Shown here: one piece after another, positions 45,881 through 55,682 of the stretch
Position numbering within the stretch: the first letter of the stretch is position 1
How the letters are laid out: the number at the start of each line of letters is the position of its first letter
Assembly: GCF_004122035.1 (NCBI RefSeq)
Contig: NZ_SAXA01000002.1
Span: 415,462-479,461, forward strand
From: Ancylomarina salipaludis
Lineage (GTDB): Bacteria > Bacteroidota > Bacteroidia > Bacteroidales > Marinifilaceae
DNA: 64,000 nucleotides
Direction: 5' to 3'
Notes under the pieces: generated by a model
Databases searched by the model: none
Seen by the model: only the letters and a program-made list of their open reading frames with translations
Told to the model about the DNA's origin: nothing
Program-made: the position numbers and the translations under genes

Positions 45881-45975
45881 AATTTAATATTTGGGTTAGT
45901 TACCAAAGCTAAACAAATCCTGGATATTTAAGTTCATTTAGAAAATCATAAGCCTAAATATTTATCACTATTAGT

Positions 45976-46440
45976 TTAAGGATCCACAATGTTGATCTTC
46001 CAGCCCATATTATTATGAATATCGCATTGATAATACAGCAAATCTGGATGTGTACCGTTAGGGGTAAAGGAAAGTGTTCCACTTGTTGTCATACTGTTAG
46101 TCACCCCATTGGTTACCTCGCCAGATCCACCACCAACAGTACTGGTAGATATGTAAAATGGATGACCAGGTGTACTGACACTAAAAGTATAAGTTGTTCC
46201 ACGTGTTAGGGTTAACTCCTTACCTTGCTCACCATTAATGGTGAATCCCTCTGAATGACCTGTCTGGAAATAGGGATGAGCACTGGTTTTTACTGAAACC
46301 CTTACAGTAAAATCAGGTGTTACTGGTCCGGGGCCGGGTCCAGGTCCAGGATCTGGGTCAGGATCACTACCACCTCCACCGCTACAGGCTGTGAAAAATG
46401 CCAGAGCAATTAGCATTAAAAGCGTTTGAATTTTTTTCAT
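45976..46440 (-). CDS. cupredoxin-like lipoprotein
   Basis: The 154-residue protein has a lipoprotein signal (LAFFTACSGGGG, cysteine about residue 19) and a Gly/Asp/Pro linker (DPDPDPGPGPGPGP). A cupredoxin-type domain follows. The type 1 copper ligand pattern is visible: a histidine in STPGHPFYIST (about 93-95) and the C-terminal loop YYQCDIHNNMG (about 137-147) with Cys, His and Met in the order of plastocyanin-like proteins. It is thus probably a surface or periplasmic copper or electron-transfer protein. It is probably expressed with the His-rich lipoprotein downstream. Confidence 0.8.
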   Translation of the reverse strand: MKKIQTLLMLIALAFFTACSGGGGSDPDPDPGPGPGPGPVTPDFTVRVSVKTSAHPYFQTGHSEGFTINGEQGKELTLTRGTTYTFSVSTPGHPFYISTSTVGGGSGEVTNGVTNSMTTSGTLSFTPNGTHPDLLYYQCDIHNNMGWKINIVDP

Positions 46441-46581
46441 TTGTCCTCTGTTTTTAAATTATTATTTAAGACAGGATTTCGTCGTACTACTAAGTTACAA
46501 ATAAATACAGACACAAATGTCTTTTATTTATTGAAAATGAGGTGTTTTTATCCTCTTAAAATGTTTAAAACAGAGATAATA

Positions 46582-46613
46582 AAAAGGTCGATTCCCGAGA
46601 GAATCGACCTTTT
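46582..46613 (-). terminator. terminator of nifJ
   Basis: Perfect 13-bp stem aaaaggtcgattc/gaatcgacctttt with a 6-nt loop, 20 bp after the stop at 46633; T-run on both sides. Confidence 0.9.
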
Positions 46614-46632
46614 ATATTTAAGCGCGATGGAT

Positions 46633-49600
46633 TTACTCTTCAGTAAAATCCAGAGCAGCTTGACGCTTGTAAGATTTGTATCTCCACAATGCATTTTCCT
46701 CAGCAGCTTTAAATAATTCTTTAGCTCTTTCTGGGAAAGATTTCTGTAATGAAGTATAACGAACTTCACCTAACAAGAAATCCTGGAACTTAGACCAATC
46801 CGGCTCTTTTGAGTCAAGAGTGAATGGGTTCTTTCCTTCAGCTTCCAATAGTGGATTGTGACGGAATAAGTGCCAGTATCCAGCTTCAACAGCTTTCTTC
46901 TCTTCCAGTTGAGATTTACCCATAGAAGCTTTCAAACCGTGAGATATACATGGTGAATAAGCAATGATCAATGATGGTCCAGGGAAGGCCTCAGCCTCTT
47001 TAACCGCTTTCATATATTGAGCGTGGTTTGCACCCATGGCAACCTGAGCTACATATACGTAACCGTAAGAAGCAGCCATCATACCAAGATCTTTCTTTCT
47101 GATTACTTTACCGGCAGCAGCGAATTTCGCTACAGCACCTACCGGAGTTGCTTTAGAAGCCTGTCCACCAGTGTTAGAGTAAATCTCAGTATCCATTACC
47201 AATACATTCACATCTTCACCAGAAGCAAGAACGTGATCTAATCCACCGTATCCGATATCGTAAGCCCATCCGTCACCACCGAAAATCCATTGAGACTTCT
47301 TAACCAAGTAGTTCTTAAGATTTTTGATTTCTTTAGCAACTTCATGAGTTTCGTTTTCAAGTGCAGCAAGAACTTTATCAGATGCAGCTACAGAAGCTTC
47401 ACCATTGTTCTTATTTTCCAACCACTCTGTAAATGCAGCTTTAGTTTCAGCATTTACTGCGTCGATAGCAGCTTCCATTCGCAAAGCGATACGGTTACGC
47501 ATCTTGCGAACACCTTCGTTCATACCGAAACCGAATTCAGCATTATCTTCGAATAAAGAGTTAGCCCAAGCTGGACCTTTACCACTTTTATCGTTTTTAC
47601 AGTAAGGTGTAGATGGAGCAGAACCGCCATAGATTGAAGAACAACCTGTTGCATTAGATACCATCATTCTCTCACCAAACAATTGAGTGATCAATTTGAT
47701 ATATGGTGTTTCACCACAACCCGCACAAGCTCCTGAGAATTCGAATAATGGCTGAGCAAATTGTGAATTCTTCACATTATTTTTAGGAAGTAATTCCTTG
47801 TAACCAACTGTTTGGTCCATATATTGCCATCTTTCTTTCTCATCCAATTGAGTTTCAAGATGCTTCATTTCAAGAGCTTTCGCTTTTGGAGCAGGACAAA
47901 CATCAGCACAGTTTCCACAACCGGTACAGTCTTCAACAGCAACCTGAATACGGAAGTGAAGACCTTTAAGATCTTTACCTGTAGCAGGCTTAACAGCTGT
48001 TCCGGCAGGAGCGGCAGCTAATTCTTCGTCAGTCAATAGGAAAGGACGAATAGCAGCGTGAGGACAAACGTAAGCACACTGGTTACACTGAATACAAGTT
48101 TCGTCTTGCCACTCAGGAACGTTAATTGCGATACCACGCTTTTCAAATTTAGTAGTTCCGTTAGGGAAAGTACCATCTTCACGACCAGAGAAAGCAGAAA
48201 CAGGAAGATCATCACCTTTCTGAGCATTCATTGGATCACAAACTTCAGCAACGAACTTCGGACGGTTGTTTGTAGAAGCAGCCTCAATTGTGTCTGAAAG
48301 ATTTTTCCAATCAGCTGAAACAGGAACTTCAATAACATTTTGCCCACCAGCATCAACAGCAGCGAAGTTCATGTTAACTACTTTTTCACCTTTGTTACCA
48401 TATGATTTAACAATGGCTTTCTTCATTTCTTCAGCAGCTTGCTCGAAAGGAATTACACCGGTGATTTTAAAGAAAGCAGCTTGCATAATCGCATTGGTAC
48501 GGTTACCAAGACCTAGTTCTTCACCTAATTTAGTACCGTTGATAATGTAGAATTTAATCTCATTTTCAGCCATGTACTTTTTCATATGATCAGGAAGGTG
48601 CTTAATAGTCTCTTCAACATCATAGATCGAGTTCAATAGGAAAGAACCACCTTTTTTCAAACCTTTCAATACGTCGTATAAATATACGTAAGCAGGAACG
48701 TGACATGCAACGAAGTCAGGAGTTGTTACCAGGTAAGTCGAACGGATTGGCTCATCACCGAAACGAAGGTGAGAAGCAGTAAAACCACCTGATTTTTTAG
48801 AGTCATAAGCAAAATAAGCTTGACAATACTTATCAGTTGAACCACCAATAATTTTGATCGAGTTCTTGTTTGCACCTACAGTACCATCTGAACCTAAACC
48901 ATAGAATTTTGCTTCGTAAAGAGACTCAGAATTTACTTTAACTTCTTCCAATAATGGAAGCGAAGTGAAGGTTACATCATCAACAATACCTAAAGTAAAT
49001 TGATTCTTTGGCTCGTTCATTGCAAGGTTGTTGTAAACCGAAATGATTTGAGATGGAGTTACATCTTTAGAACCTAAACCGTAACGACCACCAACAATAA
49101 GAGGAGCATTTTCCTCACCATAGAATATATCTCTTACATCAAGGTATAATGGATCTCCGTTAGCACCAGTTTCCTTAGTACGATCAAGAACACAAATACG
49201 TTTAACAGATGCAGGAATAACTGCTTTGAAGTGCTTAGCAGAGAATGGACGGTATAAGTGAACGCATACCAAACCAACTTTCTCACCATTTGCATTTTTG
49301 AAATCAACAACTTCCTTAATCGTTTCGTTAACAGATCCCATAGCGATGATGATGTTTTCAGCATTCTCAGCACCATAATACATGAATGGCTTGTACTCAC
49401 GACCTGTGATTTTAGTCATTTCTTTCATGTAGTCTGCTACGATGTCCGGAACCGCATTGTAGAATGGGTTTGCAGCTTCACGAGCCTGGAAGTATACGTC
49501 AGGATTCTGAGCAGTACCTCTGGTAACAGGAGTTTCTGGATTTAATGCACGATCACGGAATGCTTGTAAAGCTTCATGGTCAACAAGATCTCTCATGTCT

Positions 49601-50172
49601 TCCATATCAATAGCTTCAATCTTTTGGATTTCGTGTGATGTACGGAAACCATCGAAGAAGTTCATGAATGGAACTCTTGATTTGATTGCTGTCAGATGAG
49701 ATACAGCAGATAGGTCCATTACCTCTTGTACAGAACCTGAAGCTAACATAGCGAATCCGGTCTGACGAGCAGAATAAACATCAGAGTGATCACCAAAGAT
49801 AGATAATGCCTGAGCAGCAAGAGCACGAGCACTAACGTGGAATACACATGGTAATAACTCACCAGCAATTTTATACATATTAGGAATCATCAACAATAAT
49901 CCCTGAGATGCAGTATAAGTTGTTGTTAAAGCACCGGCTTGCAATGCACCGTGAACCGCACCTGCAGCACCGGCTTCTGATTGCATTTCTACTAATTGTA
50001 CGGTTTCGCCAAATAGATTTTTACGTCCTTGTGCAGCCCACTCGTCAACATTTTCAGCCATAGGCGAAGATGGTGTGATAGGGTAGATACACGACACCTC
50101 GCTAAACATATACGCAATATGTGCAGCAGCGGCATTACCATCGCAGGTAATGAATTTTTTCTCTTTTGCCAT
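46633..50172 (-). CDS. nifJ: pyruvate:ferredoxin (flavodoxin) oxidoreductase
   Basis: The 1179-residue single-chain PFOR has the expected order: domain I with YPITPSSPMAENVDEW, the CoA and gamma domains, a two-cluster ferredoxin insert (CIQCNQCAYVCPHA about 690-703 and CTGCGNCADVCPAPKA about 750-765), and the C-terminal TPP domain with CAGCGETPYIKL, NATGCSSIYG and GGDGWAYDIGYGG. It oxidises pyruvate to acetyl-CoA, CO2 and reduced ferredoxin, an oxygen-sensitive reaction of anaerobes. The start has a GGAGG Shine-Dalgarno (50179-50183) six bases upstream, unusually strong for this phylum. It lies 94 bp downstream of the DUF4143 ATPase, but with no terminator in between. Confidence 0.98.
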   Translation of the reverse strand: MAKEKKFITCDGNAAAAHIAYMFSEVSCIYPITPSSPMAENVDEWAAQGRKNLFGETVQLVEMQSEAGAAGAVHGALQAGALTTTYTASQGLLLMIPNMYKIAGELLPCVFHVSARALAAQALSIFGDHSDVYSARQTGFAMLASGSVQEVMDLSAVSHLTAIKSRVPFMNFFDGFRTSHEIQKIEAIDMEDMRDLVDHEALQAFRDRALNPETPVTRGTAQNPDVYFQAREAANPFYNAVPDIVADYMKEMTKITGREYKPFMYYGAENAENIIIAMGSVNETIKEVVDFKNANGEKVGLVCVHLYRPFSAKHFKAVIPASVKRICVLDRTKETGANGDPLYLDVRDIFYGEENAPLIVGGRYGLGSKDVTPSQIISVYNNLAMNEPKNQFTLGIVDDVTFTSLPLLEEVKVNSESLYEAKFYGLGSDGTVGANKNSIKIIGGSTDKYCQAYFAYDSKKSGGFTASHLRFGDEPIRSTYLVTTPDFVACHVPAYVYLYDVLKGLKKGGSFLLNSIYDVEETIKHLPDHMKKYMAENEIKFYIINGTKLGEELGLGNRTNAIMQAAFFKITGVIPFEQAAEEMKKAIVKSYGNKGEKVVNMNFAAVDAGGQNVIEVPVSADWKNLSDTIEAASTNNRPKFVAEVCDPMNAQKGDDLPVSAFSGREDGTFPNGTTKFEKRGIAINVPEWQDETCIQCNQCAYVCPHAAIRPFLLTDEELAAAPAGTAVKPATGKDLKGLHFRIQVAVEDCTGCGNCADVCPAPKAKALEMKHLETQLDEKERWQYMDQTVGYKELLPKNNVKNSQFAQPLFEFSGACAGCGETPYIKLITQLFGERMMVSNATGCSSIYGGSAPSTPYCKNDKSGKGPAWANSLFEDNAEFGFGMNEGVRKMRNRIALRMEAAIDAVNAETKAAFTEWLENKNNGEASVAASDKVLAALENETHEVAKEIKNLKNYLVKKSQWIFGGDGWAYDIGYGGLDHVLASGEDVNVLVMDTEIYSNTGGQASKATPVGAVAKFAAAGKVIRKKDLGMMAASYGYVYVAQVAMGANHAQYMKAVKEAEAFPGPSLIIAYSPCISHGLKASMGKSQLEEKKAVEAGYWHLFRHNPLLEAEGKNPFTLDSKEPDWSKFQDFLLGEVRYTSLQKSFPERAKELFKAAEENALWRYKSYKRQAALDFTEE

Positions 50173-50266
50173 TTTACTCCTCCAATTAAAATTTTATTTA
50201 TGGTAGATGTTATATATTTATTTGAATAAATATCAGTTTGATAAACTTGTATTCAAGTTGATTGTT

Positions 50267-51457
50267 CTAGTATAAGAATCCAAACAGCCATAGGGGGATT
50301 GTGTTTCCTTCGCCACGCTCAATCATATCGGCGGCGACGAAATAATCTCCGGTCTTATATCTGGGTTCGCTTGTTTCCGAATTGTCTTTTATTTCAAAAT
50401 TGAATTTTTCATCCACTAAAAAATGCCCTCTGTCCGTACTTGTTAAAATGCTCCCGACACCGACTTGGTTGTAGAAAAAAGTTTCTCGCAAGCTATTTTC
50501 TGAAACACTATCGGGTGAGATTGCAAAAAGTAAATTGGTATTATGCAGATAGACTTTATTGGGTTTTTTTAGTTTTTCCTTATCTTCTTCTGAAGAGTTT
50601 AATAAGTTGATTAATCGGGCATTTTTCAAATACCCAAGGTAATTCATTATCGTTGCTCTCGATGTTTCAACATCGTTGGCAAGTTTGCTGACATTGGGTT
50701 GAAAAGGTGCGTTGCAAGCTATAATGTAAAGAAGTTTTTTCAGCTTTGTCAAATATTTTAATTCGATTTGATTCAAATATGTAATATCGAATTCCAACAT
50801 TAGGTTGATAATTTTAAGCAAATTATCAATAAAACTCTTCTCTTCAAGATAACAAGGGTAATAACCAAATTTCAGATAGTCGTTGAAAAATGCAAGAGGG
50901 CGAACTTTTGTTAAGATAGTCTCAACAATTGATTCGTGATTCTTCACGATTTCATCCAGACTATAGCGTTTAAATTCACATCCCGCTTCATGGTTTAAAA
51001 ATTCACGAAAGGATAAACCTTGTAAATAGTAAATGCTAACACAAGATTCTAAATGTTCGTTGGTTTTGACACGAAGTATTGATGAGGCTGTAAAGATGAT
51101 TTGTAAATCCTGATAATTATCGTAACAAATTCTCAGGTCTTTAGCCCAATCAGGGTATTTATGAATTTGGTCGAGTAGTAAAGTTTTGCCCCCTTTTTTG
51201 TAGAATTCATCTACAAAGGAAACCAAGCCTCGTTCGGTGAAAAATAAGTTGTTAAGGTTGATATATAAGCAAGACTTATCATTCTCGCGATTATTTTCTC
51301 GTATATAGTCCAACAGGAAGGTGGTTTTTCCCACTCCTCTTGAACCTTTAATAGCTATTAAACGCTGGTTCCAGTCAATCTCTTTGCCTAGTTCACGTTT
51401 AATAGTACTTCTTTTATTCTTGAGTAAACTACAATGAGTTTGTAATAGCGTATTCAT
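50267..51457 (-). CDS. AAA_14/DUF4143-family ATPase
   Basis: The 396-residue protein has an N-terminal P-loop ATPase with Walker A IKGSRGVGKTTFLLDYI (about residues 34-50), a Walker B-like TLLLDQIHKYPDW and a sensor strand IIFTASSIL. A winged-helix region follows (SKLANDVETSRATIMNYLGYLKNARLINLL), and then a DUF4143-type nuclease-like C terminus (YNQVGVGSIL, FNFEIKD). These ATPases are numerous and variable in anaerobes; their biological role is not established. It lies between rho and nifJ and looks like an accessory gene. Confidence 0.87.
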   Translation of the reverse strand: MNTLLQTHCSLLKNKRSTIKRELGKEIDWNQRLIAIKGSRGVGKTTFLLDYIRENNRENDKSCLYINLNNLFFTERGLVSFVDEFYKKGGKTLLLDQIHKYPDWAKDLRICYDNYQDLQIIFTASSILRVKTNEHLESCVSIYYLQGLSFREFLNHEAGCEFKRYSLDEIVKNHESIVETILTKVRPLAFFNDYLKFGYYPCYLEEKSFIDNLLKIINLMLEFDITYLNQIELKYLTKLKKLLYIIACNAPFQPNVSKLANDVETSRATIMNYLGYLKNARLINLLNSSEEDKEKLKKPNKVYLHNTNLLFAISPDSVSENSLRETFFYNQVGVGSILTSTDRGHFLVDEKFNFEIKDNSETSEPRYKTGDYFVAADMIERGEGNTIPLWLFGFLY

Positions 51458-51560
51458 TTTCTTAAAATTTACTCTACAAATCTAAAAAATAAAACCCCAT
51501 AGTTGCAATCTTGAGATTACAATTATCGGTTTGAATTGGAATTTATACTTGATAAAAATA

Positions 51561-51600
51561 AAAAAGGAACTATGCTGGTTAGCACAGTTCCTTTTTTATG
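51561..51600 (-). terminator. terminator of rho
   Basis: Stem aaaaaggaact.tgct/agca.agttcctttttt with a GGTT loop and one internal mismatch; lies 113 bp after the rho stop, with T-run on the minus strand. Confidence 0.7.
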
Positions 51601-51712
51601 TAATAAGCTTAAAGCTTTATAATTCAATAATGAAATTCAAAAACCCTTTATTTTAGGACAAAATTTCTGATGAAATTCTATTTTTTACTGGGCAATTTTT
51701 ATTCATTCATAA

Positions 51713-53479
51713 TTATTTATCATTCATCGAAATCAGAAATTCTTCATTCGAACTGGTCTTGCGCATTCTGTCGCTAATAAACTGCATGGCCTCAATTGAG
51801 TTCATATCAGTTAAGAAGTTTCGAAGTACCCAAATACGGTTTAGCTGGCCTTCATCAAGTAATAAATCTTCACGACGCGTACTTGAAGCTGTAAGATCCA
51901 CAGCAGGGTAGATACGCTTGTTTGATAATTTACGATCTAACTGAAGTTCCATATTACCCGTTCCTTTAAATTCTTCGAAGATAACTTCGTCCATTTTTGA
52001 ACCGGTTTCAGTTAATGCCGTTGCTAAAATGGTAAGAGAACCCCCATTTTCGATATTACGAGCAGCACCAAAGAAACGTTTAGGCTTGTGAAGTGCGTTT
52101 GCATCAACACCACCTGAAAGAACTTTACCTGATGCAGGTGATACGGTATTATAAGCACGTGCCAAACGTGTAATCGAGTCAAGAAGAATCACAACATCAT
52201 GTCCACACTCTACCATACGTTTTGCTTTTTCAAGTACGATATTGGCAACACGTACGTGACGTTCTGCTGGCTCATCGAAAGTAGAGGAGATAACCTCAGC
52301 ATTTACTGAACGTGCCATGTCAGTAACCTCTTCAGGACGCTCATCGATCAAAAGAATAATCATATAAGCTTCCGGATTATTAGCCGCAATTGCATTGGCA
52401 ATTTCTTTTAATAAAACGGTTTTACCTGTTTTGGGTTGTGCAACGATCAAACCACGCTGACCTTTCCCAATTGGAGCAAACATGTCAACAACACGAGTTG
52501 AAAGACTGCTTTTACCATTTCCGGTTAGGTTGAATTTTTCATCAGGAAAAAGTGGCGTCAAATGGTCGAATGGTACACGGTCACGAATGACTTCTGGCAA
52601 ACGTCCGTTGATTTTCTCAACTTTAATCAGTGGGAAATATTTTTCACCTTCTTTAGGAGGACGAATTGTACCCTGTACAGTATCACCGGTTTTTAAACCA
52701 AAAAGTTTAATTTGCGATTGTGATACATAGATATCGTCAGGAGAGTTTAGATAGTTGAAATCTGATGAACGAAGGAATCCGTATCCGTCTTGCATAATTT
52801 CAAGCACACCAGAGTTGCTGATGATGCCATCAAACTCAAACGGTCTTTCTTTCTCACGACGTTCAAAACGTTTTTTACCTTGAGGGGCTCTGTCCTGTTG
52901 CGATTTTTCTTGTGGAGCTCTTTCTTGAGCTGGTTTTTCCTCATGAGCTGTTTCTTTCGCCACCTCTGCTTTTGGAGCGTAATCTTCTTCAGTGTTTTTA
53001 TTCTGAATGTCAGACTCAGTTTTTACCTGCTCTTTTACAACTGCTTCGCTTTTCTGAAGGTTTTCACGTTGCATTTTGTCAGCTGGACGAGAATCTTCAC
53101 GTCTTCTACGAGGATTAGGTTTACGAACTTCTCTAATTTCTTTCTTTTCAGCTGCAACAGGTGCAGACTCTTCAAAAGTTTCAGTTGGTTCAGTTACTTG
53201 TTCAGTAACAATATCCTCTGCTGGCTTTCTTTTTTTACGCAATATTGATTTTCTAGGCTCTTCTTTTGTAAGAAGTTCATCGTCTTTTTTAGGATTGCGT
53301 TTGCGTATAGCTTTTTTATCAGAACTTTTCATTTCTGAAGCTACAATGGCTTGTTGATCAAGAATCTTATAGATTAAATCTTGCTTTTTGAAGGACTCAA
53401 TTTTTTTTATATTAAGCTCTTTTGCAATATCTTTCAATTCAGGCACAAGCTTCTTGTTTAATTCAAGAATGTCGTACAT
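51713..53479 (-). CDS. rho: transcription termination factor Rho with long N-terminal insertion
   Basis: The 588-residue Rho has the N-terminal helix bundle ([22 protein letters not shown], residues 1-50). A low-complexity Lys/Glu/Pro/Gln-rich insertion follows (about 55-215), then the RNA-binding cold-shock-like domain ([15 protein letters not shown]) and the ATPase core with Walker [13 protein letters not shown], the Q-loop region and the R-loop [14 protein letters not shown]. It is the hexameric RNA helicase for factor-dependent termination. The insertion is typical of Bacteroidota; in Bacteroides thetaiotaomicron such a region was reported to drive phase separation of Rho. Confidence 0.97.
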   Translation of the reverse strand: MYDILELNKKLVPELKDIAKELNIKKIESFKKQDLIYKILDQQAIVASEMKSSDKKAIRKRNPKKDDELLTKEEPRKSILRKKRKPAEDIVTEQVTEPTETFEESAPVAAEKKEIREVRKPNPRRRREDSRPADKMQRENLQKSEAVVKEQVKTESDIQNKNTEEDYAPKAEVAKETAHEEKPAQERAPQEKSQQDRAPQGKKRFERREKERPFEFDGIISNSGVLEIMQDGYGFLRSSDFNYLNSPDDIYVSQSQIKLFGLKTGDTVQGTIRPPKEGEKYFPLIKVEKINGRLPEVIRDRVPFDHLTPLFPDEKFNLTGNGKSSLSTRVVDMFAPIGKGQRGLIVAQPKTGKTVLLKEIANAIAANNPEAYMIILLIDERPEEVTDMARSVNAEVISSTFDEPAERHVRVANIVLEKAKRMVECGHDVVILLDSITRLARAYNTVSPASGKVLSGGVDANALHKPKRFFGAARNIENGGSLTILATALTETGSKMDEVIFEEFKGTGNMELQLDRKLSNKRIYPAVDLTASSTRREDLLLDEGQLNRIWVLRNFLTDMNSIEAMQFISDRMRKTSSNEEFLISMNDK

Positions 53480-53938
53480 AAATAATATTATTAAATATTT
53501 TGGATTTTATTATTTGATAGAAATATTATCTTCTTGGGAATTTGATTTTTCGATCTCAGAATGAGGAGACCTACTGGAATTCATTTGCAATATTACACAA
53601 TAACTTGTTAAAACACAAAAAAAGTGTGCTATAATTCGATTATTGACTGTTGTGCATTGTATTAATTTATAAAGCATTACTTAAATTCGCGTCCTTTGAT
53701 CTTTTTCTTTCTTTTTGAGATCTGTTATTACTGAGTTGATTTGCAAATATTTAAGTAATTGTTTGAAAATAGTTGGTATTTATTGTCAGGATTGTTTTTT
53801 TTTAATTCTAAATTAGTTAAGAAGGTGAAAATTATAGGTTTGTGATTTTGATTTTCACAATAAAATCTATTTCTTTAAGATAGCTAGTTGAAATTATGAG
53901 ATCATTTTTAACCGATGCCCTAAATCCCCTAATCGAAT
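53480..53938. other. divergent intergenic region, rho / rpoD
   Basis: A 459-bp AT-rich region between the two global transcription factors. It must hold promoters on both strands and probably the rho leader. No consensus TTTG/TAnnTTTG pair was clear, and I saw no RNA gene. Confidence 0.4.
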
Positions 53939-54802
53939 ATGAGACAGTTAAAAATTACGAAGCAAGTTACAAACAGAGAAACCCCATCTTTAGACAGATA
54001 TTTGCAAGAAATTGGCAAGGTTGATCTTGTTACGGCCGAAGAGGAAGTTGCTCTAGCCAGACAAATAAAAAAAGGAAATAAAACGGCTCTCAATCGATTA
54101 ATTAAAGCGAACCTGAGGTTTGTAGTTTCCGTTTCAAAGCAATATCAGAATCAAGGTTTAAGCTTGTCTGATTTAATCAATGAAGGGAATTTGGGTTTGA
54201 TTAAGGCAGCTCAGCGATTTGATGAAACTCGTGGTTTTAAGTTTATTTCTTATGCCGTATGGTGGATTCGTCAATCTTTATTACAGGCCTTGGCAGAACA
54301 ATCCCGTATTGTAAGATTACCGCTTAACAAGATTGGTTCGATTAATAAAATTAGCAAAACTCTGGCTCAACTGGAGCAGGAGTATCAACGTGAGCCGTCA
54401 CCGGATGAGATTGCCAATGTTTTAGATATGAGTCCAAAGGATGTGAAGGAAGCGATTAAAGCGTCTGGCCGTCAGATTTCAATGGATGCGCCTATAAATT
54501 CGGAGGAAGATAATACCTTGTATGATATTCTTTTGAGTACTGATGAAGTGGGGCCTGATAAGACTTTATTAAGAGATTCCCTGATTATTGAGATTGAACG
54601 TTCTTTGTCAACTTTATCAAATAGGGAAGCTACCATTATACGCATGTATTTTGGTTTAAAAGGGAATCCTCCTTGCTCGCTTGAAGAGATTGGGAAGGAG
54701 TTTGATTTAACTCGTGAACGTGTACGCCAAATAAAAGAAAAGGCTATAAAAAAAATGAAATCTACTTTTAGGTCTAAGATCTTGAAAACTTATTTAGGAT
54801 AG
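53939..54802 (+). CDS. rpoD: primary RNA polymerase sigma factor (sigma-70/RpoD, short Bacteroidota form)
   Basis: The 287-residue factor contains region 1.2 ([12 protein letters not shown]), region 2 with the core and -10 binding blocks ([43 protein letters not shown]), region 3 and region 4 helix-turn-helix ([27 protein letters not shown]). The long non-conserved region 1.1 of Proteobacteria is absent, as expected for the primary sigma of Bacteroidota, which reads the TTTG/TAnnTTTG promoters seen in this window. It is divergent from rho. Confidence 0.95.
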   Translation: MRQLKITKQVTNRETPSLDRYLQEIGKVDLVTAEEEVALARQIKKGNKTALNRLIKANLRFVVSVSKQYQNQGLSLSDLINEGNLGLIKAAQRFDETRGFKFISYAVWWIRQSLLQALAEQSRIVRLPLNKIGSINKISKTLAQLEQEYQREPSPDEIANVLDMSPKDVKEAIKASGRQISMDAPINSEEDNTLYDILLSTDEVGPDKTLLRDSLIIEIERSLSTLSNREATIIRMYFGLKGNPPCSLEEIGKEFDLTRERVRQIKEKAIKKMKSTFRSKILKTYLG

Positions 54803-54837
54803 ACTGTTTGTAAAAAGTTGAGATCAATATTTGAATA

Positions 54838-54876
54838 AGCACGCTGCATTAAGACAATGTAAGTGTGCTTTTTTAT
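54838..54876 (+). terminator. terminator after rpoD
   Basis: Stem agcacgc/gtgtgct region with a loop of about 18 nt followed by six Ts, 35 bp after the stop. Confidence 0.6.
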
Positions 54877-54930
54877 TGTTCAAATTCGCAGGCAAAAGTA
54901 ATTTAGAAAGACAAGTTGAGCTATTTCTTA

Positions 54931-54938
54931 TATCTTTG
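54931..54938 (+). promoter_or_regulatory. TAnnTTTG -7 element for rpe
   Basis: TATCTTTG fits the consensus and lies 30 bp before the rpe start. Confidence 0.55.
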
Positions 54939-54968
54939 CATCAAAACAATTAAAAGCCCCTTAAACAG

Positions 54969-55619
54969 ATGCAAACATTAATATCTCCCTCATTGTTAGC
55001 GGCCGATTTCATGAATTTGAAAGCCGATGTTGAAATGGTAAACAAGAGTGAAGCCGATTGGTTTCATCTTGATATTATGGACGGTGTTTTCGTACCTAAT
55101 ATCTCTTACGGACTTCCTGTGGTAGAGCAAATCAGCAAGATTGCAACCAAACCTCTTGATGTTCATTTGATGATTGTTGATCCTGATCGTTATATTGAGG
55201 CTTTCAAAAAAGCAGGTTCGGATATTTTAACCGTTCATTATGAAGCTTGTACTCACTTGCACCGTACGGTTCAGAATATTCATTCTCATGGCATGAAAGC
55301 AGGTGTTTCTTTAAATCCGCATACGCCTGTTTCTGTTCTTGAAGATATCATTCAGGATATTGATTTGGTTCTTTTGATGAGTGTGAATCCTGGTTTTGGA
55401 GGACAAAGTTTTATTGAGAATACCTATTCAAAAATTGAGAAGCTTAAAGCTTTAGTTGCTGAAAAGAACACAGAGCTTATTATTGAAATTGATGGTGGTG
55501 TGAATTTGGAGACGGGTAAAAAATTAGTTGAAGCCGGAGCTGATGCTTTGGTTGCGGGTAGTTTTGTTTTCAATTCTGAGAATCCAACACAAACTATTGC
55601 TGATTTAAAGCAGTTGTAA
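54969..55619 (+). CDS. rpe: ribulose-phosphate 3-epimerase
   Basis: The 216-residue TIM-barrel enzyme has the family signatures SPSLLAADF, WFHLDIMDGVFVPNIS, KPLDVHLMIVDP, MSVNPGFGGQSF and EIDGGVN, which include the metal-binding His/Asp residues. It interconverts ribulose 5-phosphate and xylulose 5-phosphate in the pentose phosphate pathway. It has its own promoter and terminator. Confidence 0.96.
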   Translation: MQTLISPSLLAADFMNLKADVEMVNKSEADWFHLDIMDGVFVPNISYGLPVVEQISKIATKPLDVHLMIVDPDRYIEAFKKAGSDILTVHYEACTHLHRTVQNIHSHGMKAGVSLNPHTPVSVLEDIIQDIDLVLLMSVNPGFGGQSFIENTYSKIEKLKALVAEKNTELIIEIDGGVNLETGKKLVEAGADALVAGSFVFNSENPTQTIADLKQL

Positions 55620-55642
55620 GCTGTATTTGAAACAAGGATATA

Positions 55643-55682
55643 AGAACGCCCGGTCTGTATAAGATCGGGCGTTCTCTTTTTA
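55643..55682. terminator. bidirectional terminator, rpe / AlaDH-like gene
   Basis: 13-bp stem with one wobble (55643-55655 with 55663-55675) and T-run on the plus strand. The stop of the convergent gene at 55680 lies within the tail, so the hairpin may serve both genes. Confidence 0.8.

Noticed and set aside
47017..49545. Several 60-95-codon frames antisense to nifJ
   Set aside because: All lie opposite conserved PFOR domains and show no independent coding signal.
52790..53248. 152-codon frame antisense to the rho insertion
   Set aside because: It is the complement of the Lys/Glu-rich coding sequence, giving a Phe/Ser/Leu-rich product without ribosome site or family features.
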